Source: Paenibacillus sp. Soil787
GTDB taxonomy: Bacteria; Bacillota; Bacilli; Paenibacillales; NBRC-103111
Reading direction: 5' to 3'
Length of the DNA: 64,000 nt
Assembly (NCBI RefSeq): GCF_001429545.1
Contig: NZ_LMSP01000002.1
Coordinates: forward strand, 197,811 to 261,810
The translations under genes were made by a program, and so were the position numbers. The notes beneath the pieces were generated by a model. It was not told the DNA's origin, made no database searches, and saw only the letters and a list, made by a program, of their open reading frames with translations. Positions within the stretch are counted from its first letter, which is position 1; the number at the start of each line of letters is the position of its first letter. This document shows, piece by piece, positions 18,051 through 27,942 of the stretch.

Positions 18051-19349
18051 TTACGTTACGGAAAACAAGGCAGCGAGTCTCACAAGAACAGCTCCATGAG
18101 GCGGAACGGCCGTCGACAGCCTATCCTGAATAGGGCTGATTTCTTTGCCTGTCCAAAGCTCCTTGCCTTGAACCTTCCCTTTGATTTCAAGTTGGGTAAG
18201 GGTAACACTAGCTTCCATAACCGTATCTCCGGTATTGAAGAGGGCTACATAGCGTTCTCCCTCATTGCCGTATGTTGTCCAGACAATGGTATGTTCTTCG
18301 CGCTTCACTAGTTTGGCCCCGTTGCTGTTGCGATGCATGGCCAGAACGTCACGGTTCGTCAGAAGAGAAAGCGTCCACTCGTCGTTATCACGAAGCTCGC
18401 CGCCGAACATAAGCGGTGAACGGAAGAGGCTCCATAGCGTCATCATGGTCAACTGCTCATCGCGCGTGAATCTTGTCCATCGGTCAGCGCCGCCGCCATC
18501 AACTGAACGGATACCGATATGGCCGAGAGGCAGCATATCACAGTCCGGCCAGACGCCTGGAGCAGGTCGACCTTGCCACTTCTCGCAACGATCGAACATG
18601 TCGAGCAGCAGCGGCCATAAATCCCAAAAGTCATCCGTTATCCGCCACATGTTCGCTTGTGATTCGAAGAAGTCCGCATACTGGGTTGGTGCCGGCCCTG
18701 GAGATAAGCTCAAAACCATCGGTCTTCCGCAGTGGTCTATAGCACCACGTATGAGCTGAATCTCATCTTTGTGTGTGTCATACAGCCTGGAAGCAGCAAT
18801 ATCGTCGACCTTGATGAAATCAACGCCCCATTCCGCGTACAGTTCAAAGAGTGAATCGTAATAGGCTTGAGCGCCTTCTTTGGAAGCATCTATGCCATAC
18901 ATGTCCGTATTCCATGGACAGATCGAATTGGTATGGGCAATGTCCCGTGCCGTAACATGTGTACCTTTTAGGGGCGTATTGTTGTGAACGGCCTGGCGAG
19001 GTATTCCCCGCATGATATGAATGCCGAATTTAAGCCCAAGACTATGCACATAGTCGGACAAGGGGCGAAATCCTTTTCCGCCTTCAGCGGAAGGAAAACG
19101 GTTGACGGCTGGCATAAGCCGTGAATATTCATCGGTTTCCAGCGAGACAAAAGGGCGGTATTGCGAGGAAACCGCTCCGGGCTCGTACCATTGGATATCA
19201 ACAACGACGTATTCCCACCCAAAGGACAGTAAATGCTCCGCCATATACTGGGCATTCCCACGAACCTCTTCCTCTGTCACTGCTGCTCCGTAACAATCCC
19301 AACTGTTCCATCCCATAGGCGGCGTAAGCGCAAATTCTTTATGCAACAT
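18051..19349 (-). CDS. GH27 family glycosidase (alpha-galactosidase type)
   Basis: This 432-residue retaining glycosidase opens with the GH27 signature TPPMGWNSWDCYG. The likely nucleophile is Asp182 in DFIKVDDIA (usual family form YLKYDNC, so the Asn is replaced by Asp) and the acid/base is Asp240 in MWRITDDFWD. A C-terminal beta-sandwich follows. There is no signal peptide, so it acts on imported oligosaccharides. The start at 19349 follows GAGGAGGA. GH27 also contains beta-L-arabinopyranosidases and isomalto-dextranases, which the arabinan context makes worth considering. An importer and AraC regulator are upstream on the same strand. Confidence 0.88.
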   Translation of the reverse strand: MLHKEFALTPPMGWNSWDCYGAAVTEEEVRGNAQYMAEHLLSFGWEYVVVDIQWYEPGAVSSQYRPFVSLETDEYSRLMPAVNRFPSAEGGKGFRPLSDYVHSLGLKFGIHIMRGIPRQAVHNNTPLKGTHVTARDIAHTNSICPWNTDMYGIDASKEGAQAYYDSLFELYAEWGVDFIKVDDIAASRLYDTHKDEIQLIRGAIDHCGRPMVLSLSPGPAPTQYADFFESQANMWRITDDFWDLWPLLLDMFDRCEKWQGRPAPGVWPDCDMLPLGHIGIRSVDGGGADRWTRFTRDEQLTMMTLWSLFRSPLMFGGELRDNDEWTLSLLTNRDVLAMHRNSNGAKLVKREEHTIVWTTYGNEGERYVALFNTGDTVMEASVTLTQLEIKGKVQGKELWTGKEISPIQDRLSTAVPPHGAVLVRLAALFSVT

Positions 19350-19472
19350 GATGTAGTCCTCCTCAAAGATACACGATCGAAATAAATTGCTTTCTCGATC
19401 TAATTGTAGCCCTGATATAGCCTGAATTCTATAGTAATTTCGAACAATGTATGGTAAAAAATTGCGGTTGTG

Positions 19473-20354
19473 TCAGTCGAAAAAGAGACGGCTGTATACC
19501 AGACTTTCGCTGCCTGAACGAAAAGCCCCCGGTGTTTGACCGGTCAATCGGCGGAAAACCTTAATGAAATAACTACCGCTTGAGTATCCTAGCTGCTGTG
19601 CAATGTGCTCGATGCTGTACGACGTTTGGCGCAGAAGCTCCATCGCCCGTTCTGTTCGGATCCGATTTAGATAATCGTTTGGGGTCATCCCGACGACAGC
19701 AGAAAAGGTTCGTAGAAAATGGTATTTGGAAATGTGGAGCTCCTCCGCCAACTTGTCCAAACTAATCATACTTGCGTAATGAATATCCATATAGTTTGCG
19801 GCCTGAATGACTTTGTCCGGCCAGCCCTCCCGATTGCTATGGCTGGAGGCTGCGTATCGGCAAAGCTCCGAAATAAACTGAAAGACATAAGAAGAAGCCA
19901 TGTGTGGATCCGAAATGCGTCCTGCTTTGGCTTGAATGAAGATGTCGCGCAGCAATCGGATGGGCGCACTTCCCACAGGCAGATCAGGGGTGCTGCCAAT
20001 TCTGGACTTGGCATCAAGCCAATTCGGCAGGATGAGCTGGGGGCGGATTAACAAGAAATAAAACTCCCAGGGTGTGTGATCACCTGCATAGAAATATCGG
20101 TGGTTACCGGGAATTTCAGTGAGAAAGGCTTTCCCTGTATCGATTCGCTCCCGGCCTTGATCCGATTCAAATACCCCTTCACCCTTTATCGTATATTGAA
20201 AAAGGAGAAGGGGCCCGTCTGTCCTCGATTGGCCATCCCAATAATAATCGCTGCTCTGGATGCGGTCATGTCCGACCGCGAATAAACTGCACATCGAAAG
20301 CTGAGGAAATTCGGAGAATCGGAAGCCAAAAGTGCCATAATCCGTGTCAAACAT
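19473..20354 (-). CDS. AraC-family transcriptional regulator with cupin domain
   Basis: This sugar-responsive regulator has about 293 residues: an N-terminal cupin sensor and two C-terminal helix-turn-helix motifs (LDKLAEELHISKYHFLR and IEHIAQQLGYSSGSYFIK). The start at MFDTDYGTF (20354) gives the usual family length, with a GAGGAG about 13 bases upstream; the frame stays open to 20462, so a longer form cannot be excluded. It lies between the GH27 gene and an LplABC-type importer, all on the minus strand, and probably controls one of them. Confidence 0.85.
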   Translation of the reverse strand: MFDTDYGTFGFRFSEFPQLSMCSLFAVGHDRIQSSDYYWDGQSRTDGPLLLFQYTIKGEGVFESDQGRERIDTGKAFLTEIPGNHRYFYAGDHTPWEFYFLLIRPQLILPNWLDAKSRIGSTPDLPVGSAPIRLLRDIFIQAKAGRISDPHMASSYVFQFISELCRYAASSHSNREGWPDKVIQAANYMDIHYASMISLDKLAEELHISKYHFLRTFSAVVGMTPNDYLNRIRTERAMELLRQTSYSIEHIAQQLGYSSGSYFIKVFRRLTGQTPGAFRSGSESLVYSRLFFD

Positions 20355-20464
20355 GATCAAACAACAACTCCTCATGCATGCAATAATCATCGTTGAAGTC
20401 ATTGTAGCATGGGAGTGATCCAATATCGATTGGGTTCGCTGATTTTGTCGCGGAAAGGACACGG

Positions 20465-21376
20465 TCAGCCTTTTATCGAGCCGATTAATACGCCTTTTTC
20501 AAAATATTTTTGGATAAAAGGATAGAGGATTAAAATCGGCAGCGTAGATACGATGATAACGCCATACTTGATTTGATCGGCATATTTTTGCGCATAGCCT
20601 CCCGCATCACCGCCAACGCCTGCGCCATTTGCAAAAACCTGATTCGATAAAAGAATATCCCTTAATATGATTTGCAGCGGCTGCAGCTCATTTTTTCTAA
20701 TATAAATTAAAGCCGTGAAGAAATCATTCCAGTGTGCGACCAAGTAATAAAGGCCGATAACGGATATAAGCGCTTTGGACAAAGGCATAGCCACCTGTAT
20801 AAAATACTTGAAATGAGAACAACCGTCCATGGCAGCTGCCTCATACAATTCCGATGGCAACGTTTCAAAAAAAGTTCGTGCAATAATGAGATTGAACACA
20901 TTAACGGAGAATGGCAAAATGAAAACCCACATTGTGTTTGTCAAGTGCAGAGATTTTATCAATAAGTAAGTTGGAATTAATCCGCCGTTAAAAAACAACG
21001 TAATGACGAAGATCAACATTAATGCACGTCTAGCCATAAATTCTTTCCTCGATAGCACATAGGCTGCCGGTAAAGTGAACAGCAAATTTACAAAAGTTCC
21101 GAGAAATGTGTATACAAGTGTATTTCGATAACCGACCCAAATTCTGGCGTCTTTAAAAATTTCCTGGTATCCAAAAAAACTGATGCCTTTCGGCAGAAAT
21201 AAGACATGACCGGTTGAAACAAGGGTAGAGTCACTAACAGATGCAATAATGATAAAGTACAACGGATATGCAATGATTAAAAATATCAAGACACATAGTA
21301 CGAATAGAATGAGACGGAATATGATTTCATTGCCATTCTTGCTTAATAGACTCAAGTCTGCTCCCCCCTTCGACAT
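20465..21376 (-). CDS. LplC/YtcP-type oligosaccharide ABC permease
   Basis: This 303-residue permease is the second membrane subunit of a polysaccharide-fragment importer. It has six hydrophobic segments, the EAA loop EAAAMDGCSHFKYF and the family ending YFEKGVLIGSIKG. It starts 4 bases after the preceding permease stops, so the two are translationally coupled. The AraC gene follows closely downstream. The ATPase is not encoded here. Confidence 0.92.
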   Translation of the reverse strand: MSKGGADLSLLSKNGNEIIFRLILFVLCVLIFLIIAYPLYFIIIASVSDSTLVSTGHVLFLPKGISFFGYQEIFKDARIWVGYRNTLVYTFLGTFVNLLFTLPAAYVLSRKEFMARRALMLIFVITLFFNGGLIPTYLLIKSLHLTNTMWVFILPFSVNVFNLIIARTFFETLPSELYEAAAMDGCSHFKYFIQVAMPLSKALISVIGLYYLVAHWNDFFTALIYIRKNELQPLQIILRDILLSNQVFANGAGVGGDAGGYAQKYADQIKYGVIIVSTLPILILYPFIQKYFEKGVLIGSIKG

Positions 21377-21380
21377 CCAA

Positions 21381-22343
21381 TCACCATAGACTCATATTTG
21401 AAAATCTCTTCGAGATGGCGTTCACGGCAATCAAGAAAATAAAATTAATGACCGTATTGAACAAACCAATGGCCGACGAGTAACTGAATTGATTAGATAC
21501 AATACCGATCTTATATACATAAGTGGCAATAACCTCGGAAACAGGGAGATTTAACGCATTTTGCATTAAAAAGATTTTTTCAAAGCCGGTGCCGAGCACA
21601 TTCCCCATGCTGAGAATAAACAAAATAATCATCGTAGGCACAATAGCAGGTATATCCACATAACGGATCGTTTGCCATCTGCTGGCCCCATCAATTTTGG
21701 CGGAATCATACAATTGCGGATCGACCGTGGAAAGCGCAGCTAAATAAATAATGCTGTTCCATCCGCAATGCTGCCAAATGTCGGAAAGCACATAGACGGG
21801 CATGAATGTATTTGTAGAAGCCAGCAAGTTAACATCGCCCATACCAATGGACTTCATCAAGTGTCCAACAATGCCGGTTTCGGGCGATAATAGGACATTT
21901 AGCATCCCAACTAGTACAATGGTCGAAATAAAGTGGGGTAAATACACCGTCGTTTGCAAGGTCTGTTTTGCTTTTTTTCTTCTGATCTGATTCAGTATCA
22001 ATGCCAGAATAATAGGAGCGGGAAACCCGAGAACAATCGACGCCAAACTGATGGTAAACGTATTTTTCATTAAATCGACAAACAAATAGCTGTTCATAAA
22101 TTGTTTGAAATAGTAGAGTCCGTGCCATGCTCCACCCGTAAGGCCCTTGGAAAAATCATAGTCGCGGAAAGCGAGTTGAATGCCGTACATCGGCACATAA
22201 TTAAAAATTAAAATGACGGCGATTGCCGGGAAAATCATGATCCACAATTGATGGTCGCGTTTGAATGTGCTTACAATGGTCGGTTTTCTAGCTAATCGAA
22301 TACTTGCCGTATGTTTATCTATTTCGCTTATTTGAGAGCTCAT
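21381..22343 (-). CDS. LplB/YteP-type oligosaccharide ABC permease
   Basis: This 320-residue first membrane subunit has the family N-terminus with LWIMIFPAIAVILIFNYVPMYG and the EAA-type loop DSAKIDGASRW. It works with the permease at 20465 and the binding protein at 22414, separated from the latter by a hairpin. In Bacillus subtilis the YtcQ/YtcP/YteP set with the YtdP regulator has the same make-up. Confidence 0.92.
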   Translation of the reverse strand: MSSQISEIDKHTASIRLARKPTIVSTFKRDHQLWIMIFPAIAVILIFNYVPMYGIQLAFRDYDFSKGLTGGAWHGLYYFKQFMNSYLFVDLMKNTFTISLASIVLGFPAPIILALILNQIRRKKAKQTLQTTVYLPHFISTIVLVGMLNVLLSPETGIVGHLMKSIGMGDVNLLASTNTFMPVYVLSDIWQHCGWNSIIYLAALSTVDPQLYDSAKIDGASRWQTIRYVDIPAIVPTMIILFILSMGNVLGTGFEKIFLMQNALNLPVSEVIATYVYKIGIVSNQFSYSSAIGLFNTVINFIFLIAVNAISKRFSNMSLW

Positions 22344-22366
22344 CCATGCATTCTCCCTTTTAGAGA

Positions 22367-22400
22367 GATGCTATGCCGTCCGTATAGAAAGCATAGCATC
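22367..22400 (-). terminator. Intercistronic hairpin after binding-protein gene
   Basis: A 10-bp perfect stem (GATGCTATGC with GCATAGCATC) lies between the binding-protein stop and the permease start. The U-tract is weak, so partial termination or 3' end protection is likely. Confidence 0.65.
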
Positions 22401-22413
22401 TATCATCATGCTA

Positions 22414-24045
22414 TTATTTGTTCTTGCTCATGAAGCTATCGTAGTATTTTTGCATAATCTCGATATTTTGCTGCAAACCGGCTTTTTGGCATTCTTTCAC
22501 ATAAGCATCCCACTGGGCGTCAATGCCGCCTTTCGTAACCCACTGCGCAAATTTGGGATTCGCCAAATTCATGAGGTTCGTGTTATTCAAGCTTAATGTG
22601 CTATTGTCTGCAGTTGAATATTTGATAAACAAGTTAGGGAAGACGTCGGTCTTCGTACTCACACTTAGAGCGCTCTTCAGCGGTTCGGATTGCGTGAGAA
22701 CCTCGCTCATATCTTTGCCGAGATTCAATTTTAAAGCATCAGCAATATACATAGGTCCGTTATCCGCCATAGATGACGTCCATTTCCATGTACCAGGATC
22801 CATTTTTGAATCTGTCGGCGGCAATACGCTGTAACTGTCATCTCCATTATCCTTAATATTCGTACCTAATGAACCGAACAAGACTTGCATGCTGACTTTA
22901 GGATCATACAATTTATTGATGAATTTCATTGCTGCGTCTTTATTCTTCGTTTTCGCCGACATGACTACCATGTTGCTTCCAAAGTTTAGGGAGTTGTAAT
23001 CATAGCTCCAAGATAGTTTAGTGTTAGAATCTGCTGACCTCTTTAATGGGGACATCGACGCATATTGCGGCGCCACCTGGTCTCCGAATCTGTCCGATGC
23101 GACCCAACCCCATGTGAAGCCGACTTTCGCCATATCTCCGGTGCCGCGGGCAATCGACTGGTATTTCGTGTAATCGTGCGTAAATACTTCTGGGTTAATC
23201 AACCCGGCTGCGTAGCATTTATTCAAGAATACGACCAAATCTTTAAAACGTTCGTCGATCAGGAAGTTTTTCACTTTCCCGTTTTCCACATAATAGCCTT
23301 GGCCGCTTCCATCGGATAATGTAATGCCCTCACTTCCCAGGAGAACTGCTGGATTGAAATATCCGCCGATACCTCCCGGCCAGTCCATAGGGATCTCATC
23401 ATTCAAATCGCCGTTACCGTTAGCATCTTTTTCTTTAAACGCGACCAGCACGTTAAATAATTCATCCCACGTAGTCGGCATTTTTAATCCCAGATTGTCC
23501 AACCATTTTTTATTGATAAATTGTCTTGTAGCAGAAGCGGGCCAAAAACGTTGGTATTTGGGCAAACCGTAAATTTTTCCGTCAGGTTGCGTGGCAATGA
23601 CTTTTGTTTCGGGTTTAGCATTAAACATCATCTGCACATTCGGAGCGTCTTTGTTGACCAAATCGGACAAATCTTGGAACAGGCCTTGAAATTGCGCAAA
23701 ATCGGCATCTGTAATGACATTAGGACCAACAAATAAATCCGGAACATCACCGCTGGCAAGCATGGTACCTTTTTTCTGTCCCCAGTCTGCTGTAATCTCT
23801 TGCCACTTGATTTCTACACCAGCTTCTTCTTCCGCTTTTTTCAGCCATTCCATTTCTGCGAGCGGTTTCGTAAGCGGGTGTTTGACCATGATGGCCGTTA
23901 ATTGTACTTTGGCACCGCTTTTACCTGCATTTCCCGAACCAGAGTCGCTAGTTCCTTCAGTTTTGGAGCTGGATTCGCTGCAGCCTGCCATTACTACGGC
24001 AGAAACCATAAACAATGATAGTACAACTGCTAATTTTTTACGCAT
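22414..24045 (-). CDS. LplA/YtcQ-type oligosaccharide-binding lipoprotein
   Basis: This large (543-residue) extracellular binding protein serves the importer at 20465-22343. It has a lipoprotein signal (VVMAGCSES), a Ser/Gly linker and the long fold typical of LplA-type proteins, including FKEKDANGNGDLNDEIPM near 210, which resembles a calcium-binding loop. The start at 24045 (MRKKLAV) follows GAGGGG with an 11-base spacer; an ATG at 24054 would be too close to that site. Substrate unknown; a galactose- or rhamnose-containing pectin fragment is plausible from neighbours. Confidence 0.9.
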   Translation of the reverse strand: MRKKLAVVLSLFMVSAVVMAGCSESSSKTEGTSDSGSGNAGKSGAKVQLTAIMVKHPLTKPLAEMEWLKKAEEEAGVEIKWQEITADWGQKKGTMLASGDVPDLFVGPNVITDADFAQFQGLFQDLSDLVNKDAPNVQMMFNAKPETKVIATQPDGKIYGLPKYQRFWPASATRQFINKKWLDNLGLKMPTTWDELFNVLVAFKEKDANGNGDLNDEIPMDWPGGIGGYFNPAVLLGSEGITLSDGSGQGYYVENGKVKNFLIDERFKDLVVFLNKCYAAGLINPEVFTHDYTKYQSIARGTGDMAKVGFTWGWVASDRFGDQVAPQYASMSPLKRSADSNTKLSWSYDYNSLNFGSNMVVMSAKTKNKDAAMKFINKLYDPKVSMQVLFGSLGTNIKDNGDDSYSVLPPTDSKMDPGTWKWTSSMADNGPMYIADALKLNLGKDMSEVLTQSEPLKSALSVSTKTDVFPNLFIKYSTADNSTLSLNNTNLMNLANPKFAQWVTKGGIDAQWDAYVKECQKAGLQQNIEIMQKYYDSFMSKNK

Positions 24046-24160
24046 TGCCGTCATCACCCCTCAAAAGATTTGGTTATGCACAATCCTTACCGATTTCACC
24101 TTAACTTTAATCTGCATTCGAGGAGGCGTAAACGATCAGTTTTTGATGAATCCCCATTTT

Positions 24161-24200
24161 TTGAAAACGCTTTACAACGGTATTGGAAAACGCTTGCAAA
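24161..24200. promoter_or_regulatory. Two GAAAACGC sites, possible cre or LacI-type operator
   Basis: TTGAAAACGCTTTACA and GGAAAACGCTTGCAAA have CG centres at 24168 and 24191, 23 bp apart, in the 254-base region upstream of the binding-protein gene. Both are within two mismatches of the CcpA cre consensus. They may give catabolite repression of the importer. Confidence 0.4.
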
Positions 24201-24255
24201 TGCCTCTTACAGGCGGATTTCAAAAATTGCATATCTTCAAAAAATGCGTCTTTAC

Positions 24256-24293
24256 GAAAAAAAACGGCTACCACGCGGCCTACAACGGGTAGC
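24256..24293 (-). terminator. Terminator of membrane AraC regulator gene
   Basis: On the minus strand GCTACC and GGTAGC form a stem followed by CGTTTTTTTTC, just downstream of the regulator stop at 24300. Confidence 0.7.
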
Positions 24294-24299
24294 TTCTTT

Positions 24300-26561
24300 T
24301 CATTTGTTTGAATCCCGATATTGGCCCGGCGTAATGCCGACTACCTTTTTGAAGGAGCGAATAAAACTCGACGTATTCGAATAGCCGACTTGCTGCGCAA
24401 TCAATTCCAGCGTTTCATCTGATCTTCGAAGTAATACAATGGATTTTTGAATACGAAGCTGATCGATATATTCCTTGAAATTTTGTCCCATCGTTTTCTT
24501 GAAGTGATAGCTGAAGCCCGAAATCGACATGCTAAAATGATCGGCAATGAGCTGCAGCGAAAATTCAGGATACATGCCATTTCCTTCAATGAACGCAAGG
24601 ATGTCATTCTGTGACGCTGATCTGGTAGTTGGCTGTGAGCTGCGAATGAGATCGCAAAGCTTGCAGCAGCTTTCACGCATAATATCGATCATCTGCTGGG
24701 TCGTGTAACGATGAAGGTAAGAGACGCTGGTCAATTGCAGCAAGCTTTGGTCGCCCTGCCGGAAACGCTGCAGTCCATTGAATATGACGATGACCGTGTT
24801 CAAGTAAACAGCTCTGACCATATGCGGCGGCGTACCGTCGTGCCCGATATAGGTGATGATGCGCTCCATAACCGATTCAACTGCGGGGACGTCGTTTTTT
24901 AAAATGAATAGTTCAAGCGATTGCAGTTGTTCTGCAAAATAGGAAACTGCGCTGGTTTGCTGGACTTCGATTTCGTCAAAAACAAGAACCGAGTATTGAT
25001 TCCGGACCCGAAGGTGTTCGGCAGCGCGAATGGCTTGCAAATAAGATAGGTGAACTCCTTCCGGGGATTGCCCCGGTGTTCCAATTCCGATCAGCGTACG
25101 TATGCCAGTCTGTTTGAGCAGCTCCTGTTGAAGAACGCAGAGATACGCTTTTAATTGAAAGATCGGGTTATGTGAGCCAACAAAGACGATCTCTTGATTA
25201 TAAATGCTATTGAAGAAGTACCCTTGAAGTCCTTCTGGCAGTCTGGGCTCCTCCACCCGGCAATATTCAGCAATCGCTTCGATGCCGCCTTCTTTTGTTT
25301 CGCAAGAAAGGACAGCAACAGCAATATGAGAATAGTTGAAGTAAACGCCGTACGGATCGGCCTCCTTTTGAAACGCCTCCCATGTCGGGTAACGGTCGCA
25401 TATCAGCTCGAACAACAGATTATCACGCATGACAGGCAGCGTGCTTTTTACCCTCTCGTCCAGCCTGCTGTTGGCGGAGGAAAGCTGATCCAGCGCATAC
25501 CGTATCGTATCGACTTCGTTCATTGTTCTCGGCTCTCTTAGTGTAAACAGGTTTTTAGCGAAATGGACCAAACCTTTGATCGGATGATAATTTTTACGGA
25601 TGGACACATAGATGACGATCACTTCAAGTAATAAAATCAAAATAAAAAGAACGACAGTGTTGCGCTGGATCAATCGGATATCTTGCAACGTTTCAGACAC
25701 TGCCCTTAGAGTGACATATTTCCACCCGTTTTTATCAGATACTTCGTGCGAAACGATAAAAGATTTGCCGTTGATCTGATAAATACCAGATCCTGACCGA
25801 CGTTCACCCAAACCAGACACCAAATCTTTGAATTCACTCGAATGACTGTAGGAGGTTTCATTTGAAGCAACCAAACGGTTTCCCTTCGGGTCGAAAATAA
25901 AGAAATCACCAGTAAAAGCTTCGGAAACCGACTTCATCAGCCGGATAATTGTTTCCTCTTTCACCATGATGAGCACTGTACCGGGCGAGTTGAGGCCGCC
26001 TAACGGTAACGGAGATAAGAACGTCAGCATTCGCGTCCGGTTATTACCGGATACGATGACGTTTTCCGCAGGCCGAACCGTTGGTGTTGTCAAGTTGTTC
26101 AATTCCTCGAACATGGCTTTATGCGGCCAATTTTCATAATAATATCCGACGCCCGGACTCTCAAAGTCATGAATACTGTAGGCACTTCCTGTCTTGGCAA
26201 ACAGAAAGCCGATGCTTTTCACATACAAGAAGGTGTTATCGATGAATGCATCCGTCGCATTGTATTTCCGCATTTCGTTTGCAATAACGATTCTTTGATA
26301 ATCGTCGTCTCCAGCCAAGTACAACTTGATCTCCTGGTTGTTCACCAGCTCTGACGGAAGGTTGTACACATAACGGGTGAAAATATCCATCGAATTCATA
26401 AACTGTTCGGTGACATGCGTGTTCCAGTCCATTTCCTTTTGCTTCACAACTTCCGTCGAATTCGGGTAATAGTAGAATAGAATAACAATGACGGGAAACA
26501 GCAGCACCAATATATAGGAAATCAACAATTTGGCTAACAGGTTGAACCTGCTTTTTTTCAT
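24300..26561 (-). CDS. Membrane-bound AraC-type regulator (YtdP-like)
   Basis: This 753-residue one-component regulator has a membrane segment near residues 13-33, a long extracellular Cache-like sensor, a second membrane segment near 300-320, a cytoplasmic linker and C-terminal AraC helix-turn-helix motifs (LQLIADHFSMSISGFSYHF and LELIAQQVGYSNTSSFIRSF). It probably senses an extracellular pectin fragment or a liganded binding protein and activates the importer downstream. The start at 26561 follows GGGGG. Its place directly upstream of the LplABC genes matches the ytdP-ytcQ arrangement. Confidence 0.9.
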   Translation of the reverse strand: MKKSRFNLLAKLLISYILVLLFPVIVILFYYYPNSTEVVKQKEMDWNTHVTEQFMNSMDIFTRYVYNLPSELVNNQEIKLYLAGDDDYQRIVIANEMRKYNATDAFIDNTFLYVKSIGFLFAKTGSAYSIHDFESPGVGYYYENWPHKAMFEELNNLTTPTVRPAENVIVSGNNRTRMLTFLSPLPLGGLNSPGTVLIMVKEETIIRLMKSVSEAFTGDFFIFDPKGNRLVASNETSYSHSSEFKDLVSGLGERRSGSGIYQINGKSFIVSHEVSDKNGWKYVTLRAVSETLQDIRLIQRNTVVLFILILLLEVIVIYVSIRKNYHPIKGLVHFAKNLFTLREPRTMNEVDTIRYALDQLSSANSRLDERVKSTLPVMRDNLLFELICDRYPTWEAFQKEADPYGVYFNYSHIAVAVLSCETKEGGIEAIAEYCRVEEPRLPEGLQGYFFNSIYNQEIVFVGSHNPIFQLKAYLCVLQQELLKQTGIRTLIGIGTPGQSPEGVHLSYLQAIRAAEHLRVRNQYSVLVFDEIEVQQTSAVSYFAEQLQSLELFILKNDVPAVESVMERIITYIGHDGTPPHMVRAVYLNTVIVIFNGLQRFRQGDQSLLQLTSVSYLHRYTTQQMIDIMRESCCKLCDLIRSSQPTTRSASQNDILAFIEGNGMYPEFSLQLIADHFSMSISGFSYHFKKTMGQNFKEYIDQLRIQKSIVLLRRSDETLELIAQQVGYSNTSSFIRSFKKVVGITPGQYRDSNK

Positions 26562-26730
26562 AAGTGTCCCCCTTCTGGAATACGCCGCAAAATAAATATT
26601 TATAGTAAGCGGTTACATGATGAGTTGAACCAATTGTGAAGAAATCACCGACTTCCCATAGGCTTAGATATCCTTTGCTTTGAATTATAATAAAAAATGG
26701 AAATATGTAAATAGAGTGGAAACACAAATA

Positions 26731-26863
26731 CAGATACAAACAGTACTCAAATTTCACGTTCAATAGATCTGTATATCGAAGATATGGAGAAGCTTTCGCT
26801 TTCTGTATTCAAAGATCCGCTTGTTCAGCGGGTTTTAAGTGAAAATGCGTTGGTGGCGCAGTA
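26731..26863 (+). pseudogene. Fragment of a YesM-type sensor kinase extracellular domain
   Basis: The 317-base gap between two minus-strand regulators holds an open stretch on the plus strand reading SIDLYIEDMEKLSLSV and on through KDPLVQRVLSEN to a stop at 26861. This resembles the region just after the first membrane helix of YesM-type kinases. There is no start, no membrane helix and no kinase domain. The resemblance is from memory of the family, so moderate confidence only. Confidence 0.5.
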
Positions 26864-26878
26864 AAGGGATATATCGAT

Positions 26879-27748
26879 CTATGATCGGTAAAGCTTTCGA
26901 TATCCGCTTGGTGATTGTCCAACTATTTTTTTGAAAATACGATTGAACGAATCGATATCACGGTAACCGACTTGCTCTGCAATTACAGTGATTTTGTAAT
27001 CGGAGTCTCGAAGCAGTGCACAGCTCCTTTGGACGCGACAATTTTGCAGATAGGAACCGAAAGTTTGGCCGGTATGCCGCAAGAATATGCGCTGCAAATG
27101 TCGACGGCTCCACTGTGATAATGACGCCAAATCTGAAAGTGTAATTGGCTCGTATAAATGGTTCTCCATGTATTGGAGTACTCTAGAAAAGTCGGCAGTT
27201 TCTGTTGTAGGTTTATCTATTTCTCCGAATTTCTGTCTGTAGACGGCAATGACTAACTGGGCTAAGAGTATTTGAAGCATGGTAGTAGAGCCCATACAGG
27301 GAGCAGAGACTTCGCGGTAAAGCTTCATTATGATGTTTTCAAATGAATAATCACTATCGAAGGTAGTGAAATAGGTCGAAGTACCGTCCGCGAGAGAGCT
27401 GAGATGTTCCCTGATTGGAGAATCATGAAGCAGGAGAGATAGATGCTCCATCATTTGGGTATCAAACAGACAATTATAGACGATCAACGGATCGCCTGAA
27501 GTGTTGGGAGAGGTCGGTCGAAATACATGTGATACCCCGACAGGGATCGCAAAGAGTTGCCCTTTATGTACAGGGAAAGTTTCACTTTCAATATGGTGGA
27601 AGCCCTTACCCTCAGCCACATAACAATATTCGATAAAGTCGTGAGTGTGGAAAGGAACACTAAAGTCTTCAACAAAGCGATTGACATGTAGATGTACGTT
27701 GTTCTGAACAAAGTATTCACTTTTAAAAAATTGAACGGATCTATTCAC
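26879..27748 (-). CDS. AraC-family regulator, likely controls the rhamnosidase gene
   Basis: This 289-residue regulator has an N-terminal cupin sensor (PFHTHDFIEYCYVAEGKGFHH) and two helix-turn-helix motifs (LSDLASLSQWSRRHLQRIF and ITVIAEQVGYRDIDSFNRIFK). GTG at 27748 is preceded by GGAGGAACTTTA, which decides the start; the upstream in-frame TTG at 27766 lies inside the ribosome site. It is divergent from the GH78 gene with a 194-base intergenic region, so RhaS-like activation by rhamnose is a reasonable inference. Confidence 0.86.
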   Translation of the reverse strand: MNRSVQFFKSEYFVQNNVHLHVNRFVEDFSVPFHTHDFIEYCYVAEGKGFHHIESETFPVHKGQLFAIPVGVSHVFRPTSPNTSGDPLIVYNCLFDTQMMEHLSLLLHDSPIREHLSSLADGTSTYFTTFDSDYSFENIIMKLYREVSAPCMGSTTMLQILLAQLVIAVYRQKFGEIDKPTTETADFSRVLQYMENHLYEPITLSDLASLSQWSRRHLQRIFLRHTGQTFGSYLQNCRVQRSCALLRDSDYKITVIAEQVGYRDIDSFNRIFKKIVGQSPSGYRKLYRS

Positions 27749-27942
27749 TAAAGTTCCTCCCTTCAATCGTCTTAGTCATGATTATAAAATAATTAATGGA
27801 TTGAGTCTATGAATGTGTAAAAAAAATGGCTTTATTTCAGGGTGATTATGACCGAATTGCCGGGTGTTTTGAACAATAAGAGAGATATAATTAGGCTATA
27901 GCTTGCGCATTTTATATATGGTTGAGAGGAAGGCATTCACTA

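Noticed and set aside
17979-18311. A plus-strand frame of 110 residues after the germination operon
   Set aside because: Most of it is antisense to the end of the GH27 gene; there is no ribosome site and no recognisable domain.
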